A program made the position numbers and the translations under genes. Of a stretch of DNA of 31,193 bases, positions 16,018-23,247 are shown piece by piece. The stretch spans positions 1 through 31,193 of the IMG/VR virus record IMGVR_UViG_3300020020_000123; one strand, written 5' to 3'. How positions within the stretch are numbered: position 1 is the first letter of the stretch; every line of letters starts with the position of its first letter. This DNA comes from a virus. The notes beneath the pieces are model-generated. The model had not been told where the DNA came from. It ran no database searches and worked only from the letters and a program-made list of their open reading frames with translations.

Positions 16018-16491
16018 CTATGCCATGCGGACGCGGATGCGTCCGTCTGAGCCGGTAGCATTGTTGACGGCTTCTTCGGCATAGCCGACCAGCGAATCAA
16101 CGGCGGTGCCGGCGGCCGCTTGCAGGGCGCCGGTGCCGGCTGATTCTAAGGCGGCGCCTTTGGCGACGTTGGAGCCGGTCTTGATCCACATATACAAGAC
16201 ATCGCCGGGAACGCCGTGGACATAGCCGGCTGTCTGCCCGGCGGTGTAGCTGGCATCAATCGCCGCTACGGTGGTATCGGTCGCCCAGGGATTGTCAATG
16301 GCGACCTTGTTGCCGTTGCGGTTGCCGCCGGCGGTAGCGTGCGGCTTGACCGTGTTGGTGGTGCCGAAGTCCAGCAGCATACCGGGCTTGACGGTGGCGG
16401 CGGCCTGGACGGGCGCCTCCATCGGGCGCTGCATACCGTTGTCACGATTGTTGGAACGCAGCACAATGGTGTGCGGAGTAGTACTTGCCAT
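16018..16491 (-). CDS. Capsid decoration-like protein
   Basis: A 157-residue small beta-rich protein just before the major capsid gene. It shows 'VKPGMLLDFGTTNTVKPHAT', 'GQTAGYVHGVPGDVLYMWIK' and 'DSLVGYAEEAVNN', the layout of phage head decoration/cement proteins with small beta-barrel folds (P-G-D...M-W-I-K...G...L-x-G-Y-A). It lies between the protease/scaffold and capsid genes, which is the expected slot. Eleven bases separate its stop from the capsid ATG. The identity is inferred from synteny and pattern. Confidence 0.75.
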   Translation of the reverse strand: MASTTPHTIVLRSNNRDNGMQRPMEAPVQAAATVKPGMLLDFGTTNTVKPHATAGGNRNGNKVAIDNPWATDTTVAAIDASYTAGQTAGYVHGVPGDVLYMWIKTGSNVAKGAALESAGTGALQAAAGTAVDSLVGYAEEAVNNATGSDGRIRVRMA

Positions 16492-16496
16492 GATAA

Positions 16497-17699
16497 TTAG
16501 GCCCCCATCTTCTTGAATTCATCCGGCCACGGCATCAGCAGCTCTTCTTCTTCGACGCTGTTGGTGCGCACATAGCCACCATTGCCCGAATAGTCACGCG
16601 GCTGATAGCTGCCATGAATCTGGTTCAGTTTCGGCAGGTCATAGCGCATCAACTCTGCTTCGCTCCAGGCGCCACGCGCATTGGCGACAATCGCCGCCAC
16701 CACGCCGGCCTTTTCGCGGTCACTGTTGGCGGTCAAGCCCTTGATCAGGCTGCGCAGCTCAGCAAGCTCCGCGGCAACTTCCGGCGACATGGCCGTTACA
16801 GTTTCGGGGCGGCTGATGCGGTGCGGCGCTTCTGCTTCAGGTGCGGGAGCCGGTTCCGGCGCTGCCTCTTCCTCGTTGGCCGCAAAACTCGCTGCCAATG
16901 TCGTCAGGTCGGCGACATCCCAGCTTTCCAACTTCTCTTTGCTAAACTTGCACTTGCAATTGGTGACAAGCCCAGCAACTAACTGCTCTTTGGTCATTTC
17001 GACCTCCTGTTGGATTTCTTCCGCACGGAGAGGTGCGGACTCGTTACCGATAATTTCATCTTCCTTGCGCTGGCGGAACCAGCCTAGGAATCGCTCGAAT
17101 AGCCCTGTTTCATCAACCATAGGCTCCCCCTGCTCTCCTTCTTCGCTATTGACTCTGGGCGTGCCGCACCCGTACGCCCAACTACAGGCGCCCACCTCAT
17201 CGGGCAAAAGGGCCAGATGGTCGGGGCGGATATTGCGGGCAACTCCCAGATACGGCTGCCCCTTCCAAGTGCCGCTGACACTATCGTGGTCGGCAAAGTA
17301 GCCGGTGCTGACCTCGACCGGCTGGTTGGCGCGCAGGCGGTTGACGATGCTGAGCGCGCGCTCACCCATCAGTTCGGCTTTGGCCAGGTCAATCCAGATT
17401 TCACCCCTCAGCTTGTCGCCGTCGGCTTCCACGTTCCACAAATGGCCCGGCACATCGTTGGCCCAAACATCGGGCGAGTTGGCCGAAATGTAGCCGCCCT
17501 CGTTTTTGGGATGGCCGAGCGGAACGGGTCTACCGCTCCAGCTTTGCACATGCTTGCCAAACTCGATGGCGCTGACATAGACGCCGTTGAGGATGCCCTC
17601 GCGCAGCGCCACCACCGGCGACACCAAATAGCGGCGGCCGCCGTGTGTGATTTCTTTGGTGCTGGATATGGCATGGGTGGAGAATTGCAGTGCGTTCAT
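16497..17699 (-). CDS. DUF2213 protein, probable prohead protease/scaffold fusion
   Basis: A 400-residue protein starting at ATG 17699 (GGAAA seven to eight bases upstream). A TTG at 17714 is an alternative. Residues ~1-190 are the DUF2213 domain: 'RPVPLGHPKNEGG' (H63), 'QPVEVSTGYFAD' (S131) and 'IRPDHLALLPDEVGACSW' (H161), which would form a Ser-His-His site as in herpes/S78-type prohead proteases. Residues ~190-400 are acidic, helical and Pro/Ala/Glu-rich ('EEEAAPEPAPAPEAEAPH'), fitting a scaffold that is cleaved during head assembly. It precedes the decoration and capsid genes. A terminator-like hairpin lies directly upstream. The catalytic residues are proposed by pattern, not tested. Confidence 0.8.
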   Translation of the reverse strand: MNALQFSTHAISSTKEITHGGRRYLVSPVVALREGILNGVYVSAIEFGKHVQSWSGRPVPLGHPKNEGGYISANSPDVWANDVPGHLWNVEADGDKLRGEIWIDLAKAELMGERALSIVNRLRANQPVEVSTGYFADHDSVSGTWKGQPYLGVARNIRPDHLALLPDEVGACSWAYGCGTPRVNSEEGEQGEPMVDETGLFERFLGWFRQRKEDEIIGNESAPLRAEEIQQEVEMTKEQLVAGLVTNCKCKFSKEKLESWDVADLTTLAASFAANEEEAAPEPAPAPEAEAPHRISRPETVTAMSPEVAAELAELRSLIKGLTANSDREKAGVVAAIVANARGAWSEAELMRYDLPKLNQIHGSYQPRDYSGNGGYVRTNSVEEEELLMPWPDEFKKMGA

Positions 17700-17716
17700 G
17701 TGGGAAATTTCCAAAC

Positions 17717-17756
17717 AAAAAAAGGGCGCATCTTGGTTGATACCAAGTTGCGCCCT
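17717..17756 (-). terminator. Strong intrinsic terminator inside the late operon
   Basis: On the minus strand AGGGCGCA pairs with TGCGCCCT (8 bp), then, after a single mismatch, CTTGG pairs with CCAAG (5 bp) around a 6-base loop, followed by seven T residues (17717-17723 of the plus strand are A). It sits between the MuF/64-residue genes and the DUF2213 gene, with no new clear promoter after it. Confidence 0.85.
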
Positions 17757-17795
17757 GTGATTTCCTCTTGAGGCGAGATTATTTAGTTTGTCTTG

Positions 17796-17990
17796 CTACT
17801 TTTGGCGGCGTTCTTCTTTTTGCGTCAGCGGTTGGTAGCCGAGTTGCTTGCGCAGCAAGTGCAGGCGAGCAATCAGTAAGCTGTGCTCCTTCTCCAGGTC
17901 TGCGCGGTTGACGATAATCGTATCACACCTTTTGTCGTTTTGCGCAACAGCTTTCGGCTGCGCTAAGTAGGGCGTGCGTGATTCGCTCAT
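17796..17990 (-). CDS. Small charged protein of unknown function
   Basis: A 64-residue protein whose ATG overlaps the stop of the MuF-like gene (ATGA, 17987-17990). It contains 'NRADLEKEHSLLIARLHLLR', a helical, possibly coiled-coil segment, and a basic end (KEERRQK). It is the last gene before the internal terminator. I do not recognise the family. It could be a head assembly factor. Confidence 0.6.
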   Translation of the reverse strand: MSESRTPYLAQPKAVAQNDKRCDTIIVNRADLEKEHSLLIARLHLLRKQLGYQPLTQKEERRQK

Positions 17991-18718
17991 TTTTTAGTGC
18001 CGATCCACTCGCCCTCCGTCCCCGCCTCAATCTCTTGCCGGATCATGCTGCATTTACAGTTGCCCCCGCATACGCTGTCACTCGCCGGCGGCGGCAGCAG
18101 GCCGAAAGGTTGCCAGCCGGCATCGTAGAAGCTCACGCAGTCTTTGCAAGTCTTGCCACCACCACCCAACATCCGCCGCTCGATAAAGACCTTGTTGGGC
18201 GCCGACGGCTGTACCTTTTCACGTTCGGCGCTGTAAAAGTGGCTGCGTCCATGCCCCGCGTACTCATTCGCCCGTGCCTGTGCCTGCGCCATGCTAATCT
18301 TGCCGTCGGCAATGTCGGCAGCCGTGCCGCTGATTTTGGCGTAAAGTTGGCGTAGATCTGCCCCAGCTCGTCCATAGGATTGCTGGCTGATTCGGTCAAA
18401 ACCGCCGCTGCCCAGAGCCGCCTGCTGGATCACTTGGCGCTTGACTTCGGTGCGCATTTGCTCCTGCCAAACGATGGGAGAGATGCGCCCTTCCATCACC
18501 ACGTTGGTCAGCGACGCGATCTGCTTTTCAGCGGCGGCAGCCGACGAGTCAAGCAGGCCCAGAATATCCCGTCTCGAAACGAAGCGCCCAGTGTCGTTTG
18601 AGCGATAGCGCCCAATATCGCCCGCCCAGGTATAGCCAGGCAGCGGACTAGCGTGCGTCCAGAAGTCGTTTGTATTTTTTTGGAATCTCGTCGGCAGAAT
18701 ACCAATCCGCTCGCGCAT
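17987..18718 (-). CDS. MuF-like minor head/head morphogenesis protein
   Basis: A 243-residue protein in the usual MuF slot after portal. A central helical region ('LTNVVMEGRISPIVWQEQM') precedes a C-terminal cysteine cluster: C191-x2-C194 in 'CKDCVSFYDAG' and C217, C221, C223 in 'CGGNCKCSM', which is the metal-binding pattern at the end of MuF-type head proteins. It has no fused toxin domain after this cluster. The ATG at 18718 overlaps the previous small gene by 71 bases and is preceded by GAGG. It should enter the head with the DNA or link to the portal. Confidence 0.78.
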   Translation of the reverse strand: MRERIGILPTRFQKNTNDFWTHASPLPGYTWAGDIGRYRSNDTGRFVSRRDILGLLDSSAAAAEKQIASLTNVVMEGRISPIVWQEQMRTEVKRQVIQQAALGSGGFDRISQQSYGRAGADLRQLYAKISGTAADIADGKISMAQAQARANEYAGHGRSHFYSAEREKVQPSAPNKVFIERRMLGGGGKTCKDCVSFYDAGWQPFGLLPPPASDSVCGGNCKCSMIRQEIEAGTEGEWIGTKK

Positions 18719-18911
18719 CCGTCACCGCCTCTTCGTCCAATGGTTCGTACAGCGTTTCAGCCGGAAAGACATAGGTGTGCGGGTCGGCGCCAGGCGGCAA
18801 GTGCTGAAGCACCCAGTTGACGCTGCGCTCGGCCTCGATGGCGTCGATGCCGATGCTGATCAACGCCTGGATTTGGGACTCAGCCCACTTCTGGAGTTCT
18901 TCAGGCGTCAT
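18648..18911 (-). CDS. Small protein between portal and MuF genes
   Basis: An 87-residue protein from ATG 18911, 6 bases after GAGGA. A further ATG at 18917 is too close to that site. The start lies inside the last codons of the portal gene (overlap of 11 bases). Sequence 'TPEELQKWAESQIQALISIG' plus 'ERSVNWVLQHLPPGADPHTY' and 'DARADWYSADEIPKKYKRLL'. Short helical proteins in this place accompany portals in related phages, but I do not know a function. Confidence 0.7.
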   Translation of the reverse strand: MTPEELQKWAESQIQALISIGIDAIEAERSVNWVLQHLPPGADPHTYVFPAETLYEPLDEEAVTDARADWYSADEIPKKYKRLLDAR

Positions 18912-20406
18912 GACCATTCCTCGCAATGAGCCGCGCCGCCGCCTGCACCAAGGCAATGGCTTCCGGCCCACGATAGCCGGCGTTGCCGACCAGCTCGCCA
19001 ACCTGTTCGAGTACGTCCTGTCCCGGCATGGATGCGGGCTGCACGGGCGGCACAGGTTCCAGCGCGCTCTCAGGCAATTCGCCGGGGAAGGGCGTAAAGT
19101 CGCCGCGCCACTCTTCGAGCGAGATCGGCGGCATACCATAGACCGCGCTGAGCTTCTGGATGGCATCGGCCCAGGTGGCGCCAATCAGGGCCCGCTCCTG
19201 GTCGTTGAGTTCGAAGAGCGCATCCCACACAACCGAGTAGCGCCCTTGCGTCGGCGCCGGCAAGGCGCCCCAGGTCAGCAGGCGGTCAATCAGCGGGCGC
19301 AGGATAGTCGGTTCGGCAAAGTTGAGCTGGCGATTGGCAATCGCCCCCGCCCAGTGCGAGGCATCCTGTGACGAGGCCAGCTCGCCGCGTTCGCTGCCCA
19401 GCAGGATGCGCTGCGGAATGCCGGTAGCGGCCGAAATCAGGCCGATGATGACGCCAAAGGGGCCGGCCGGGTCAACCACATCACTGCCGAGGTCGCTGAC
19501 GGTGACGCCGCGTGTTTTCATAAAGCGGCGCAGGCCATGCTCGTACTCAGCAAACTCCTCCTCGATGGCAGCGGCTGATTCGGTGCTCAGCTCGGTGTCA
19601 GGGTCGATATTGAGCACAAAGCCTTTACGCATCAGCAGCCAACTGGCTTCGGCCGAGCCGCCTACCAGCTTGAGAATGTCATCCAGGAGGTTATAGACGC
19701 GTTGCAGGCGCGGCAGGCCGTAGACATCGTTTTCCAGCAGCCCTTCCGCCACATGAATCACGCGGCTGGCATGGACGCGGCGCTGGACGGTGCCAACATT
19801 GCCCGGCGTGCTGGTATCGGCAAAGGTCACGGTGTAAATGCGCGGCAGGCCAAAGCGCGGGCTCTGCGGGTCGTTCTCGTATTCCGCCACCTCGACCGAC
19901 TGTTCGCCGTAGGGGCGCAGGTAGAGCAGCTGGTCGAGGCTGGCTACGCGCGTGACTTCTGTTTCGAGTGATTCGCCGCCGGCGACGCCAATCAGGAGGA
20001 TGCTAAAGCGCCCGATTCCACACAGCGTATCGGCACGCTGACAGTAGTGATAGACGCGCAGCCGCTCGGCAAAGTCGCTCCAGGTGCGGGCGAAGGCGGT
20101 ATCGTCGAGGGCGTTCTTGTCGCGCCCATCCTTGACCGTCGGCGTATCTCGCCACGTCTCATGGGGCGGAAACTCGACGATGCGCCCTCCCAAGGGATCG
20201 CGCTCGAATTTGATGAGATAGTCATTGATGCCCAATTGCCTGGGATAGCCGAGCACCTCGAAATAGTCACGCGTGCCGTTGTGGCTACTGCCATAGCTGC
20301 CCAGCGCTAGGCGGTCGCTGAGGATGCTGCGGGCGTTAACGGTGGGGCGCTGGATGCCGCCGATGGGTCGCCCGTCTTTGTTGGCAACTAAGATGATGTC
20401 TTGCAT
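18901..20406 (-). CDS. Portal protein (DUF1073/SPP1 gp6-like)
   Basis: A 501-residue protein directly after the large terminase. It has the DUF1073 portal character: 'VHASRVIHVAEGLLENDVYG', 'GLPRLQRVYNLLDDILKLVG', 'SAATGIPQRILLGSERGEL' and 'SQDASHWAGAIANRQ', where phage portals bring a Pro-x-x-x-L-x-G motif and a helix that lines the tunnel. C-terminal residues ~430-501 are Pro-rich ('PVPPVQPASMPG') and end in a helix. Start ATG 20406 follows AAAGGAGCAATTC, an ideal site. It forms the dodecameric DNA gate of the head. Confidence 0.9.
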   Translation of the reverse strand: MQDIILVANKDGRPIGGIQRPTVNARSILSDRLALGSYGSSHNGTRDYFEVLGYPRQLGINDYLIKFERDPLGGRIVEFPPHETWRDTPTVKDGRDKNALDDTAFARTWSDFAERLRVYHYCQRADTLCGIGRFSILLIGVAGGESLETEVTRVASLDQLLYLRPYGEQSVEVAEYENDPQSPRFGLPRIYTVTFADTSTPGNVGTVQRRVHASRVIHVAEGLLENDVYGLPRLQRVYNLLDDILKLVGGSAEASWLLMRKGFVLNIDPDTELSTESAAAIEEEFAEYEHGLRRFMKTRGVTVSDLGSDVVDPAGPFGVIIGLISAATGIPQRILLGSERGELASSQDASHWAGAIANRQLNFAEPTILRPLIDRLLTWGALPAPTQGRYSVVWDALFELNDQERALIGATWADAIQKLSAVYGMPPISLEEWRGDFTPFPGELPESALEPVPPVQPASMPGQDVLEQVGELVGNAGYRGPEAIALVQAAARLIARNGHDA

Positions 20407-20421
20407 GAATTGCTCCTTTTA

Positions 20422-21693
20422 CTACCAGGTTCCGGCTTGTTTTTTGTCGGCCAGCATCAATTCCGTAAAGGCCCAGACGGCGGCGTCGAGGCGGTCGGGG
20501 CTGGTGTCGCCGGGCAGCCAAGTGCATAACTGATCCTCTAATTCGGCAAACGCACCCACATGCTTGACACGCCCATTCTCATAGAGGGTAGACACCGGCT
20601 CGGCGCGCGTATGCTTGCCGCGGCTGGCGTGGAGCTGCTTGTAAGGGACGCGATCGCTGCGGCGCTCCTCCTGGCGATACAATTCTTTGGCCGCCGCCTC
20701 CACCACAAATTTTACCATGTCGCCGCCGTTGTTGGTTTCGGCCACAATGCGGTCGGCGTCCCAGCGGTCAAAGGCGCGCACAACGGCACTCCCCCACTCA
20801 GCAGGAGATCCGCGCAGTGTGCAATCTTCCAGCAGGTAGCCGATCTCGTTTTCATCCACGCCGGCCACAATGATGCCAGTCTCGGCGCTGGTGGCCGTCG
20901 CCGTTGCTTCTGGGTCTACTGCCACCACGATGCGGTAGAGCGAAGGAGCAACCTTGATGCGGTTCTTTTCTAAGATCGCTCGCGTCCACAGTGCTCCCGG
21001 AACTTCGTCGATGTCCTCGGCCAAAATTTCCTGGCGGTAGGCCAAATTGCTCATGTCGCTGGCGATCTCGTTAAGCGCTTCATGGCTCAGATGCGGGTTA
21101 TCATGGCTGCTAAAGGTAAAGGCGGCCCAGCGTCCAGTAGTATCTGCCTGCGCAGCCGCAAAGAGCTTGGCCGCATGCTTCTTGTCATGGGCCTTGCTCA
21201 CGCCTGCTGTGCGCGAAGAGGGTGGCGTATAGATAAAGACCGCATCGCCATCGTTATCGAGCAGCATCGGCGCGCCGACCACACCCCAGGCATCCTCATT
21301 CATCATTTGCCATTCATCCAGAATAAGGAGGTCAGCGTAATCGCCGCGAAGCGTGTCGGAGTTCCAGGCTGTTTTTGCCTTAATGCGCTGTTCCGTTCCA
21401 CGCAGTTCAATGGTCTTTTCCGTCTCATTCTTGTAGTATAGCCCGGCATCGATGCAAGGTTGCAAGGCGTCGCGAACATGTCGCCAAAAGGTGTTGATTT
21501 GGTCAGCCGTGGGCGCGGCATAGAGGACCCGACGACCCTTTAAGAAACACTCGACCGCCTTGATCGCCATGCCAACCGTCTTGCCGCCACGCCGGCCTGC
21601 GCGCACGACAATGCGCTTGGCCGGGCAGCGCAAAAATTCGCGCTGCTTCGGATGTGGTTTACTTAGGCGTACTATCAGTTCCTTCGGTGCCAT
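20422..21693 (-). CDS. terL: Terminase large subunit
   Basis: A 423-residue ATPase-nuclease. The Walker A-like motif is AGRRGGKT (residues 32-39), Walker B is LLILDE (122-127), and the nuclease acids are D260 in 'IVVAVDPEAT', D325 in 'ETNNGGD' and D403 in 'DRLDAAVWA'. Both ATPase and RNase H-like nuclease look intact. The start at ATG 21693 lies 35 bases inside the small terminase gene and is preceded by GAGG. It docks to the portal and pumps and cuts DNA. Only 15 bases separate it from the portal start. Confidence 0.95.
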   Translation of the reverse strand: MAPKELIVRLSKPHPKQREFLRCPAKRIVVRAGRRGGKTVGMAIKAVECFLKGRRVLYAAPTADQINTFWRHVRDALQPCIDAGLYYKNETEKTIELRGTEQRIKAKTAWNSDTLRGDYADLLILDEWQMMNEDAWGVVGAPMLLDNDGDAVFIYTPPSSRTAGVSKAHDKKHAAKLFAAAQADTTGRWAAFTFSSHDNPHLSHEALNEIASDMSNLAYRQEILAEDIDEVPGALWTRAILEKNRIKVAPSLYRIVVAVDPEATATATSAETGIIVAGVDENEIGYLLEDCTLRGSPAEWGSAVVRAFDRWDADRIVAETNNGGDMVKFVVEAAAKELYRQEERRSDRVPYKQLHASRGKHTRAEPVSTLYENGRVKHVGAFAELEDQLCTWLPGDTSPDRLDAAVWAFTELMLADKKQAGTW

Positions 21694-22183
21694 ACTGCAC
21701 CCTCACGATAACCTCGCCCGATTGCTGCACCTGGTCCGTAAACAACTTGTGATGCTTGCCGAGCTGCACCAGCGCGGCCTGGGCGTCGTGCAGCTCTAAG
21801 GTCAGGGAAGTCTCATCAATTTCGGCATCTTTCAGCCTCCGCACCGTGCGCTTCTGCGTTACCCGCCTGATGAGATGCGTCTTGCCTTCGGCCTTGGCCA
21901 TGTCGAGCGCAATGTCGCCGTTTGGGGCCACGACCAGGAAATCTTTGTAGTCCGCCCGCGCTTGCTCGGCGAGGCGATCCAATACTTCATTGGCGGACAT
22001 TGCGCGCTCGTCTATGCGGCGCTGGAGTTCTTCAGAAATGCTATCATTTGCTATCAATCGCGCAGCGTTCGCTCTGGCGGCATCCCGACTCGACTTTGGA
22101 TAAATGGCTTGATAAGCGTCGGTTGCATTCCAGCAGCGTAAATATTCCTCGATAAATGCCTTCTGTTTGGCTGAAAGCGCCAT
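21659..22183 (-). CDS. terS: Terminase small subunit
   Basis: A 174-residue protein starting with 'ALSAKQKAFIEEYLRCWNAT' and 'YQAIYPKSSRDAARANAARL', the N-terminal helix-turn-helix of small terminases of the Terminase_2 type (K-Q-x-x-F-x-x-E-Y-L...N-A-T-x-A...). A coiled-coil follows ('SEELQRRIDERAMSANEVLDRL'). It binds the packaging start site. ATG 22183 is preferred; TTG at 22192 is a possible alternative. It overlaps terL by 35 bases. The packaging site was not identified. Confidence 0.9.
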   Translation of the reverse strand: MALSAKQKAFIEEYLRCWNATDAYQAIYPKSSRDAARANAARLIANDSISEELQRRIDERAMSANEVLDRLAEQARADYKDFLVVAPNGDIALDMAKAEGKTHLIRRVTQKRTVRRLKDAEIDETSLTLELHDAQAALVQLGKHHKLFTDQVQQSGEVIVRVQYGTEGTDSTPK

Positions 22184-22256
22184 ACCTACCAACTTCCCAA
22201 CTTGATATTACCTAACTAACCTTGCCCGTACCTGTCAAAAATGTATGCTCGTCATC

Positions 22257-22285
22257 TTGATCGCATAGCACATCCATGCTATATT
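22257..22285 (+). promoter_or_regulatory. Sigma-70-like promoter of the ribbon-helix-helix gene
   Basis: TTGATC (22257-22262) and TATATT (22280-22285) are separated by exactly 17 bases. The -10 box lies at the left edge of a 16-bp perfect palindrome, so binding there would block RNA polymerase. Confidence 0.75.
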
Positions 22286-22296
22286 ACGCGTAATAT
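22281..22296. promoter_or_regulatory. Palindromic operator, ATATTACG/CGTAATAT
   Basis: A perfect 16-bp palindrome covering most of the -10 box of the following gene, flanked by outer arms CGCATA (22262-22267) and TATGCG (22294-22299). The ATG it controls is 16 bases downstream, with AGGAG at 22302-22306. Autoregulation by the encoded protein is inferred. Confidence 0.65.
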
Positions 22297-22311
22297 GCGA
22301 AAGGAGCACAC

Positions 22312-22629
22312 ATGCCTACCCTATACGAACAACGCAACCTGTCAATGACACCCGACCTGTGGGCGGCCTTAGAAGCGCTCGCCGTCCAAACCAACTCTCG
22401 CTCAACGCGTGGCCCGCAGGCTCGGCAGCACTCTTGGCGCACTTTGATTGAGCGCATTGCCGCCGGTGACTTCCACCTGGTCGAAAAAGAGCCGTACCAA
22501 ATGCCGCCTGGCCTGGAAGAAGCGGTGCAGAAAGTAGTGCACCGCCAGCGGGTGGTAGAACATCCGAAAAATGCACATAGGCAGCCGCTAAAGCTTACTC
22601 AATTGCAGATGGAATTAGAACCGGCTTAG
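22312..22629 (+). CDS. Ribbon-helix-helix-like DNA-binding protein (putative)
   Basis: A 105-residue protein on the plus strand between the lysis and packaging genes, which run the other way. N-terminus 'YEQRNLSMTPDLWAALEALA' can form the strand and first helix of a ribbon-helix-helix domain, and 'SWRTLIERIAAGDFHL' the second helix. A longer than usual loop (S-R-S-T-R-G-P-Q) lies between them. The C-terminal half is helical and basic. It has its own strong promoter, a palindrome over the -10 box, an AGGAG ribosome site at six bases and a terminator at its stop codon. It is thus a self-contained unit (a moron). Regulator or antitoxin-like activity are both possible. There is no toxin partner next to it. 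Confidence 0.7.
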   Translation: MPTLYEQRNLSMTPDLWAALEALAVQTNSRSTRGPQARQHSWRTLIERIAAGDFHLVEKEPYQMPPGLEEAVQKVVHRQRVVEHPKNAHRQPLKLTQLQMELEPA

Positions 22630-22640
22630 GCCGGTTTTTC
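22619..22640 (+). terminator. Intrinsic terminator overlapping the stop codons of two convergent genes
   Basis: AACCGGC (22619-22625) and GCCGGTT (22630-22636) form a 7-bp stem around TTAG, followed by TTTC. The loop contains the TAG of the plus-strand gene and the TAA of the minus-strand gene, so the two genes overlap by four bases. The T-run serves the plus strand. The minus strand lacks one. Confidence 0.8.
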
Positions 22641-22913
22641 TTTGTTGGCTGTGACCGTTGGCGTTCTATCCATAATTTCAATCATGCGGTCAGCCTCAAG
22701 GCGGTCACTTTCCTTTTCCTCTTCAGGCAGCTCGGCGTAGGGCGTATTCGCTTGCCGCTGCCAGCGCATGACTGCCCAGGCTGGCATTGTGTATGTGCCA
22801 TCCTCATTCAGCGTCCCCTTCTCAAACATGTACTTCATCCAACCGGCCCACGCATCGTGCGCGTATTCGGCCAAACCTTCGCGCAATGCGGCATACTCTT
22901 TTTGTTCGTCCAT
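22626..22913 (-). CDS. Conserved small phage protein, Trp-rich
   Basis: A 95-residue protein: 'EYAHDAWAGWMKYMFEKG', 'YTMPAWAVMRWQRQANTPY' and 'ELPEEEKESDRLEADRMIEI'. This H-D-x-W-x-x-W-M-x-Y...W-x-R-Q-x-N-T-P-Y-x-E-L-P-E-x-E-K-x-S-D-R pattern is a widespread small phage and prophage protein family without a proven role. ATG 22913 has AAGGA upstream. An in-frame GTG at 22937 overlaps the upstream gene but lacks a site. It is the last gene of the lysis segment before the plus-strand unit. Confidence 0.75.
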   Translation of the reverse strand: MDEQKEYAALREGLAEYAHDAWAGWMKYMFEKGTLNEDGTYTMPAWAVMRWQRQANTPYAELPEEEKESDRLEADRMIEIMDRTPTVTANKEKPA

Positions 22914-22929
22914 AAGCGGGTTTTCCTTT

Positions 22930-23088
22930 TCAGCCACTTGCCACGGCGAGCAGCAGCGCCGTCAGAACCGTCCACAGGACAGCAAGCAGGAACCAGCGGA
23001 TCGTGGCCGTCTGCCTGGTTTGGACTTCGGCAAAGATCAACGCTACCCCGATGACTATCATGAAGGCAACAATATCTCCCCTCGGCAT
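22930..23088 (-). CDS. 52-residue membrane protein, possible holin/antiholin
   Basis: ATG 23088 to TGA 22930, a 52-residue protein. Two hydrophobic segments, 'DIVAFMIVIGVALIFA' and 'WFLLAVLWTVLTALLLAVAS', are joined by a short polar link (EVQTRQTATIR). It lies two bases after the 48-residue membrane protein gene and close to the lysin, so a holin or antiholin role fits. The GAGGGG-like stretch lies inside the gene, and the ribosome site is weak (GGGCG), so translation may be coupled. Confidence 0.6.
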   Translation of the reverse strand: MPRGDIVAFMIVIGVALIFAEVQTRQTATIRWFLLAVLWTVLTALLLAVASG

Positions 23089-23089
23089 G

Positions 23090-23236
23090 TCAACGCCCGG
23101 TGATTACGCCGATTCCCACCAGGATGATGGCGGCCGGCTCCATCAGGTTGACGAAGGTGGAGCCTAGCCCCGCTAGGATCAACACGACATATAAGACCGC
23201 TACGATGATTCCCAGAAGCGTCCAAATCCTATCCAC
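23090..23236 (-). CDS. 48-residue membrane protein, holin candidate
   Basis: A GTG at 23236 with an ideal ribosome site (AAGGAGG, six bases upstream) starts a 48-residue protein with two membrane segments, 'LLGIIVAVLYVVLILAGLG' and 'PAAIILVGIGVIT', separated by 'STFVNLME'. A longer frame to 23278 would lack such a site. It follows the lysin stop by 11 bases. Very small two-helix proteins beside a lysin are commonly holins, which form the lesion that frees or activates the enzyme. Confidence 0.7.
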   Translation of the reverse strand: MDRIWTLLGIIVAVLYVVLILAGLGSTFVNLMEPAAIILVGIGVITGR

Positions 23237-23247
23237 GATGAACCTCC

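Noticed and set aside
17987-18718. Toxin fused to the MuF-like protein
   Set aside because: The protein ends about 20 residues after the cysteine cluster, so there is no room for a C-terminal toxin domain.
22312-22629. Toxin-antitoxin pair
   Set aside because: Only one gene is in the unit, between its promoter and terminator. The next gene is convergent and belongs to a phage family not known as a toxin.
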